DNA from: Marispirochaeta sp964554875
GTDB taxonomy: Bacteria > Spirochaetota > Spirochaetia > JC444 > Marispirochaetaceae
Assembly: GCA_964554875.1 (NCBI GenBank)
Contig: CAZKQJ010000017.1
Span: 19,370 to 83,369 of the forward strand
Direction: 5' to 3'
Length of the DNA: 64,000 bases
The position numbers and the translations under genes were made by a program. Under the pieces are notes generated by a model that worked only from the letters and a program-made list of their open reading frames with translations, was not told the DNA's origin and did no database searches. Shown here piece by piece: positions 59,198-64,000 of this stretch; within the stretch, counting starts at the first letter, position 1, and the number at the start of each line of letters is the position of its first letter.

Positions 59198-59812
59198 ATG
59201 AGACGAACAAAGGAAGAAGCGGAACAGACCAAGGAATCCATCTTTCAGGCAGGAATAGATCTGCTGGCTAAAAAGGGGATCCACGAAACCTCGATGAGCG
59301 ATATAGCCAGGGCGGCCGGAGTAACCCGGGGAGCCATATACTGGCACTTTGAAAACAAGGAGGCTCTTTTGCGGGAAATCCGCGGACGGCTCCAGAGCTT
59401 TTACCAGAGTCTGGTAGATGCAGTACGCAATGACTCAGCTTCGCTGACAGAGAGCATCAGCAAGGCGGTGCGGCAGCTCTTTGAGAAATACCGGAATGAT
59501 GCGGCTTTCCGGCGTCTTCAGGACCTGAATATCAAAATAAGCGTGCTCTATGCCGGAAATGATTCCATGGCGCATGATATAATTAAAACGGAAGAGCAGG
59601 ATGTCCAGCTCTTCTGTGAGGCCGTCAATGACAGTCCGGTAACTAAAAGTTGTAGCCCTCTGCAGCTCTTCATGATGATGGAATCACTGATTGGAGGCCT
59701 CCTGATCCGCCAGTATGTGCGTCAGGAGTTATTAACAGATGAAGATATAGATGCTGCCGTGGCTTTCATGGTCAGGGGTTTTTCCGGCATCAATGAAATT
59801 TCAGAAAACTAA
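59198..59812 (+). CDS. TetR/AcrR-family efflux repressor
   Basis: 204 residues. The start MRRTKEEAEQTKESIFQAGIDLLAKKGIHETSMSDIARAAGVTRGAIYWHFENKEALLREI is the AcrR/TtgR-like helix-turn-helix. The C-terminal two thirds form the ligand-binding domain. ATG 59198 is the earliest start matching the family; longer upstream frames would run into the operator and element C. The RND adaptor gene follows after 17 bases. It should repress its own operon until a pump substrate binds. Confidence 0.93.
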   Translation: MRRTKEEAEQTKESIFQAGIDLLAKKGIHETSMSDIARAAGVTRGAIYWHFENKEALLREIRGRLQSFYQSLVDAVRNDSASLTESISKAVRQLFEKYRNDAAFRRLQDLNIKISVLYAGNDSMAHDIIKTEEQDVQLFCEAVNDSPVTKSCSPLQLFMMMESLIGGLLIRQYVRQELLTDEDIDAAVAFMVRGFSGINEISEN

Positions 59813-59829
59813 ACATCAGGAGAAAACAA

Positions 59830-60894
59830 ATGAATACTAAGCATTTACAGATGCTGGTGATCATAGCATTTTCGGCAGCAGCGCTTGCCGGATGCTCCCG
59901 GGAAGCTGAAAAAGCAACCCAAAGCATAGAAGAACTCCACAGCCGGGAGGGTATTCCTGTACGTGTCCGGGAACTCAAACCGGAAACCTTTACCGCTAGT
60001 CTGGGATATACCTCTTCCCTTACCGGTTCGGTGGAGTCCACCGCATCGGCGCTTATCGGAGACGTAATCGAGGAAGTCCTGGTTTCGGTCGGGGATTACA
60101 TGGAAAAAGACCAGGTCGTACTGCGTTTTCCCGCGGATAATGCCTCGCTAAATTATGAACAGGCACGGATAAATTACGAAAACGCTAAAACCTCCTTTGA
60201 GCGAATCAGCAGACTCTACACCGCCGAGCAGGGGATCTCACGGCAGAATTACGACAACGCCCGCACCCAGTACGAGATAGCCAGGGCCAACTGGGACACG
60301 GTGCGCAAAATGAAGGATGTTCGGGCCCCCATCTCCGGGTACCTTACCCGCCTCAACGTACTGGAATCGGACAATGTGAGTCCCGGCGACCCCCTCTTCA
60401 CGATTTCTAACCACACAAAGCTCAAGAGCACCGGCTGGGTCACCGACCGGGAGATCGGCAGGCTCGCTGTGGGTCAGAAAGCATCAGCCGCATGGCGGGA
60501 GCACACTCTCTCAGGAAGGGTAATCCAGGTCGATATGGCCATGGACCAGGAACGTAAAGCCTTTGCAGCAAAACTTGAATTTGACAACCCCGGTCTTGCT
60601 GTACCAAGCGGCATAACCGCGGATATCGGCATTGAGGTTTACTCCAACAATAACAGCCTTATCGTAGACATGGGTGAATTCATCGAGGGCGTCGAAGGCC
60701 GCTACGTTTTCCTTGCGGAAAACGGCGTCAGCAGACGACGGAAAATCGAAACCGGACAGCGGGAGGGGCTCAAGTTCGAAGTCCTCAGCGGACTGACTCC
60801 TGGTGACACCCTTATTACCGAAGGGGTGAACCTGGTCTCCGACGGCAGCAAGATCCGCATAATCGCCTCCGCCGACAGTCTGGCCCGGCAATAA
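59830..60894 (+). CDS. RND efflux periplasmic adaptor (membrane fusion protein)
   Basis: 354 residues. The lipoprotein signal ends in ALAGC (Cys near residue 22). The lipoyl half-motif VIEEVLVSVGDYMEKDQVVLRF, a coiled coil (SLNYEQARINYENAKTSFERISRLY ... DNARTQYEIARANWDTV) and VRAPISGYLTRLNVLESDNVSPGDPLFTI follow, then beta-barrel and membrane-proximal domains. The hairpin is short compared with AcrA. AGGAG precedes ATG 59830. It links the RND pump to an outer-membrane channel that is not inside this window. Confidence 0.94.
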   Translation: MNTKHLQMLVIIAFSAAALAGCSREAEKATQSIEELHSREGIPVRVRELKPETFTASLGYTSSLTGSVESTASALIGDVIEEVLVSVGDYMEKDQVVLRFPADNASLNYEQARINYENAKTSFERISRLYTAEQGISRQNYDNARTQYEIARANWDTVRKMKDVRAPISGYLTRLNVLESDNVSPGDPLFTISNHTKLKSTGWVTDREIGRLAVGQKASAAWREHTLSGRVIQVDMAMDQERKAFAAKLEFDNPGLAVPSGITADIGIEVYSNNNSLIVDMGEFIEGVEGRYVFLAENGVSRRRKIETGQREGLKFEVLSGLTPGDTLITEGVNLVSDGSKIRIIASADSLARQ

Positions 60895-60914
60895 GGTGAA
60901 AGGAGCCCCACTGT

Positions 60915-63900
60915 ATGATTCTCTCTGATTTATCGATCAAACGGCCGGTCATGATGACCATGTTCCTTGCCGCCCTTTTACTCTTCGGCGCTATCAGCTT
61001 CCTGGGTCTTGCACTGAACCTGATGCCGGAGATGGATATTCCCTACGTCACCGTCCAGACAATCTACACCGGAGCGAGTCCCGAGCAGATCGAAGCCCAG
61101 ATAACCCGGAAAATAGAAGACGAAGTCGGGACAGTCAGCCGGATAAAGAACATAACTTCCTACAGCCTGGACTCGGTATCAATCATGATAATCGAATTCG
61201 AGCTGGGCAAAGACCCCGATACGGCAACGCGGGAAATAAAGGACAAGGTCGACTCCATAATCAACGATCTTCCCGATGAAGCGAACACGCCGATTGTAGA
61301 AAAGGTCGACATAACGGCCTTCCCCATCGTTGAGGTAATCATGGGAGGCAACATCGAAGCCACCGAACTCAATGAGCTGGCCGACAGTGTCGTCAAGGAG
61401 CGGCTCTCCCGCATTGAGGGGGTCGGATCCGTGTCTTTAAGCGGCGGACAGGAACGGGAAATCCGCGTAGAGTTCGACAACCGGGTAGTCTATGAGAAGA
61501 GCATTTCCCTGACCCAGGTCGGGCAGATTCTGGCAGCAGCCAACTTTAACCTGCCTGGAGGCAATTTTCAGACCGAGGGGCGTGACTTCTCCGTCCGGAT
61601 GGAGGGAGAGTTCGAAACCCTGGCGGAGCTCTCCAGCTTGGACATTCCCACCTCTGCTGGTAACTCAAAACTCATCAATATCGCAGAGGTGCGGGATACC
61701 GGGGCAAAAGTACGGGAGCGCACGGTCTTTTTTGACAACCGGCTGAAGACGCGGGATGAAAATACCGTCCGCATCAGCATAATAAAGAGCCCCGACGGTA
61801 ACGCTGTAGAGGTAGCGGAGGGGGTGCGAAAGGCTATTCCCGGTCTTGTGTCCCAGCTGCCCGCCGGGGTAAACCTCGAGGTAATCCGGGACGAGTCTGA
61901 CTTTATTCAGGGAACGGTGGACGATACCCTCTCGAACATCTTTATGGGTATAGGCCTTACCGCCCTGGTTATCCTCTTCTTTCTGCACGACCTGCGCTCA
62001 ACAATCATAGTCGCCCTGGCGATGCCCATGTCGATAATTCCCACCTTTCTTATAATGAGCGTCCTTGGTATGTCCCTGAACCTCATGTCCCTGATGGGAC
62101 TCTCCACGGCGGTGGGTGTTCTGGTCATGAACTCCGTTGTCGTTCTCGAAAATATCTTCCGCCACAAGGAGATGGGTCATGACAAGCGGACCGCCGCCGC
62201 CAGGGGAACCTCGGAGGTGGTGGTCGCCGTTGTGGCGTCCACAATGACCAACGTCGCGGTTTTTCTGCCCATGGCGAACATGAGCGGCATGGCGGGACTC
62301 TTCCTGAAGGAGTTCGCCGTTACCGTTGTCATTGCCACCCTTTTTTCCATGCTGATCTCCTTTACCCTGACGCCAATGCTGGCTTCAATCCTGCTTCCGG
62401 AGCACGACATAAAAAAGCACCCCATCGGGCAGCGTCTTGAAAACTGGTTCAGCGGCCTTGAGGAGGGCTACAAACGGCTTCTGTCTCTCCTTCTGAAGAG
62501 CAGGATCCGTTCGATGCTTCTGATAGGAGGGACCCTTGCCGCCTTTGTCGTCACCATGCTTCTTTTTACCCGGGTTCCCTTCGAGTTCGCTCCCTTCATG
62601 GATCAGGGACAGATCGACATCAAGGTTGAGCTTCCCGAGGGCAGCGACCTGGATCGTACCGCCGGAACCCTGAAAGCGGTGGAATCGCGGATCGCCGAAT
62701 TTCCCGAGGTAAAGACCGTTACCACGACCGTCGGTTCTCTCTCCGAGATTGACCGGGGAACAAATCTCGCCGTCATGAGCGTAGCCCTTGTGGACAAGGA
62801 TGAGAGGAACGCCTCGACGGTGGAACTTGCGGCGGATTTCAGCGGGCACCTGGCGGACATACCCAATGCCAGGATCCGGGTGACCCCGGTAAACGGCATG
62901 GGAGGCGGAGAATCTCCGGTCACCTTCTATCTGCAGGGGGAGAACCTGGGCCAGGTGGAGGGCTACCGCCAGGAACTTGTATCCCGTTTGCGGGAAATCC
63001 CTGGACTCATAAATATATCCACCTCCACAAAACCCGGTACCCCCGAGATTGTATTGAAACCGGATCGGATGAAACTGAACGAAGCAGGCATCTCGGTACA
63101 GCAGCTGGCAATGACCATGCGGGCCGCCGTGGAGGGGATGGTCATGACCACCTTCAAGGAAAAAGGTCAGGAGTACGATGTACGGGTAACCCTGAAAGAT
63201 GAGAATGTATCCGGGATTGAAGAAATAGAGAACATACTCCTTCCTACTGCAGCCGGAATATATCCCATATCCCACTTTGCCGAGGTTAAGGTCGGAAAGG
63301 GCATCAACAAGATCCTGAGGGTGGACAAAACAAGCTCGGTAGAGTTTACCGGCGATCTTGCCCCGGGGTACGTGCTGGGCGAGGTAACCGGTGCCATCGA
63401 CATCACCGTGGCCAATATGGATATGGAAGAGGGGGTAAGCATGCGCTGGGCCGGAGATGCCGAAATGCTGCAGGAGACAATAATGGACATGCTTTTTGTC
63501 TTTGCCCTGGCGGTGGTGCTTACCTACATGCTGCTGGCGGCAATCCTTGAGAAATTCGGGCAGCCGATATTGATCCTCTCCACCATTCCCCTCTCCCTGA
63601 TGGGTGTCGTTCTGGCTTTTCTGTTGACGGGTAAGACCATGAACATGGTCTCCATGCTGGCCATCGTCATGCTGGTGGGTATGGTTGTAAACAACGCCAT
63701 CCTGATACTGGATTACGCCAATCAGCTCAGGGCCGGAGGAATGAGTGTTCACGACGCCATCCTCGAAGCCGCCCCCACCAAGCTGAAACCCATAATCATG
63801 GCCAACCTGGCTACCATGCTGGGCATGCTGCCCATGGCACTTGGAATCGGGGCTTCGGGAGCCGAGATGCGTCAGCCTATGGGTATCGTCAGTATCGGCG

Positions 63901-63995
63901 GACTCTTCGCCGCGACCTTCCTGTCGCTGTTTGTCATACCGGCGCTGGAGAATACCATCGAGTCGCACAAAGTGCGACGCGCTAAAAGTGAATAA
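60915..63995 (+). CDS. RND efflux pump permease (AcrB/HAE1 family)
   Basis: 1026 residues with the twelve-helix RND layout. TM1 is followed by a large periplasmic domain beginning MPEMDIPYVTVQTIYTGASPEQIE. The central helix block has ILFFLHDLRSTIIVALAMPMSIIPTF and LSTAVGVLVMNSVVVLENIFRH, where the usual transport Asp pair of AcrB-type TM4 (GxxVDDA) appears as VGVLVMNSVV, an atypical TM4. A second periplasmic domain and TM7-12 follow. It is complete, ending five bases before the window end. The sequence AAAGGAG at the edge shows that another gene follows directly. Confidence 0.93.
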   Translation: MILSDLSIKRPVMMTMFLAALLLFGAISFLGLALNLMPEMDIPYVTVQTIYTGASPEQIEAQITRKIEDEVGTVSRIKNITSYSLDSVSIMIIEFELGKDPDTATREIKDKVDSIINDLPDEANTPIVEKVDITAFPIVEVIMGGNIEATELNELADSVVKERLSRIEGVGSVSLSGGQEREIRVEFDNRVVYEKSISLTQVGQILAAANFNLPGGNFQTEGRDFSVRMEGEFETLAELSSLDIPTSAGNSKLINIAEVRDTGAKVRERTVFFDNRLKTRDENTVRISIIKSPDGNAVEVAEGVRKAIPGLVSQLPAGVNLEVIRDESDFIQGTVDDTLSNIFMGIGLTALVILFFLHDLRSTIIVALAMPMSIIPTFLIMSVLGMSLNLMSLMGLSTAVGVLVMNSVVVLENIFRHKEMGHDKRTAAARGTSEVVVAVVASTMTNVAVFLPMANMSGMAGLFLKEFAVTVVIATLFSMLISFTLTPMLASILLPEHDIKKHPIGQRLENWFSGLEEGYKRLLSLLLKSRIRSMLLIGGTLAAFVVTMLLFTRVPFEFAPFMDQGQIDIKVELPEGSDLDRTAGTLKAVESRIAEFPEVKTVTTTVGSLSEIDRGTNLAVMSVALVDKDERNASTVELAADFSGHLADIPNARIRVTPVNGMGGGESPVTFYLQGENLGQVEGYRQELVSRLREIPGLINISTSTKPGTPEIVLKPDRMKLNEAGISVQQLAMTMRAAVEGMVMTTFKEKGQEYDVRVTLKDENVSGIEEIENILLPTAAGIYPISHFAEVKVGKGINKILRVDKTSSVEFTGDLAPGYVLGEVTGAIDITVANMDMEEGVSMRWAGDAEMLQETIMDMLFVFALAVVLTYMLLAAILEKFGQPILILSTIPLSLMGVVLAFLLTGKTMNMVSMLAIVMLVGMVVNNAILILDYANQLRAGGMSVHDAILEAAPTKLKPIIMANLATMLGMLPMALGIGASGAEMRQPMGIVSIGGLFAATFLSLFVIPALENTIESHKVRRAKSE

Positions 63996-64000
63996 AGGAG

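Noticed and set aside
62385..63968. A 527-codon reverse-strand open frame inside the RND pump gene
   Set aside because: It lies entirely antisense to a well-recognised RND gene, is rich in His, Gly and Gln with no familiar motif, and is explained by the codon bias of the real gene.
1..64000. tRNA, rRNA and CRISPR arrays
   Set aside because: No tRNA-like cloverleaf region, rRNA stretch or regularly spaced repeat was noticed on either strand while reading. A dedicated scan was not possible.

Overview
The window looks like a chromosomal segment of a free-living spirochaete (order Spirochaetales, possibly the marine/sediment Marispirochaeta-Sediminispirochaeta group). This is inferred from gene content and protein style: many ABC and TRAP sugar or organic-acid systems, YesMN-type two-component regulation, several chemoreceptors, FG-GAP and chitobiase-repeat lipoproteins, and a non-lipidated sugar-binding protein with a short spirochaete-style leader. 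The genus is a guess. Coding density is high. I saw no rRNA, tRNA, CRISPR array, prophage or intact insertion sequence.

Layout. 1-2067: end of a TRAP transporter operon (solute-binding protein tail, small and large permeases) with a strong terminator. 2087-6811: a secreted DUF2202 ferritin-like protein, divergent from a polyferredoxin / unknown protein / OmpR-type regulator / histidine kinase operon. 6789-10666: ZIP metal transporter, a six-TM chemoreceptor and a membrane histidine-kinase-like protein whose ATPase domain looks dead. 10650-22739: a catabolic locus: SDR dehydrogenase, M24 peptidase, cyclase-type hydrolase, two RbsC-type permeases, double ATPase, periplasmic binding protein, YesN/YesM regulators, and a divergent zinc dehydrogenase whose leader carries two very long hairpins. 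22833-24721: ABC-2 exporter behind a probable leaderless promoter. 24845-31656: redox and metal homeostasis: diiron flavoprotein, FeoA-FeoA-FeoB, DtxR-like repressor, DUF1007, NicO transporter and a cysteine-rich mini-protein. 31674-38595: large SBP-GAF-PAS-PAS kinase, divergent GH36 glycosidase, and a second chemoreceptor. 38617-45061: efflux operon (surface/barrel protein, MFS, FtsX-like permease, LolD/MacB ATPase) downstream of a membrane-bound LuxR regulator. 45092-50636: acyl-CoA ligase, PhzF protein and the three-subunit proton-translocating transhydrogenase. 50854-54989: a second membrane LuxR regulator (7TMR-DISM type), divergent from two lipoproteins. 55013-58846: TetR / flavodoxin-like reductase / MarC operon, then a methyltransferase and a ROK fructokinase. 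59198-63995: TetR (AcrR-type operator) and an RND efflux pump.

The most unusual observation is a family of three non-coding elements, each exactly 145 bp, with 20-bp terminal inverted repeats, at 2920-3064, 50640-50784 and 58966-59110. The left ends abut TA, and one copy is flanked by TA on both sides. They look like ERIC- or MITE-type mobile elements. Other points of interest are the degenerate kinase, the two membrane-tethered LuxR proteins, the palindrome-framed feo promoter, the paired long hairpins, and a likely AcrR-type operator. All family assignments come from reading the translated sequence. No database search was run.
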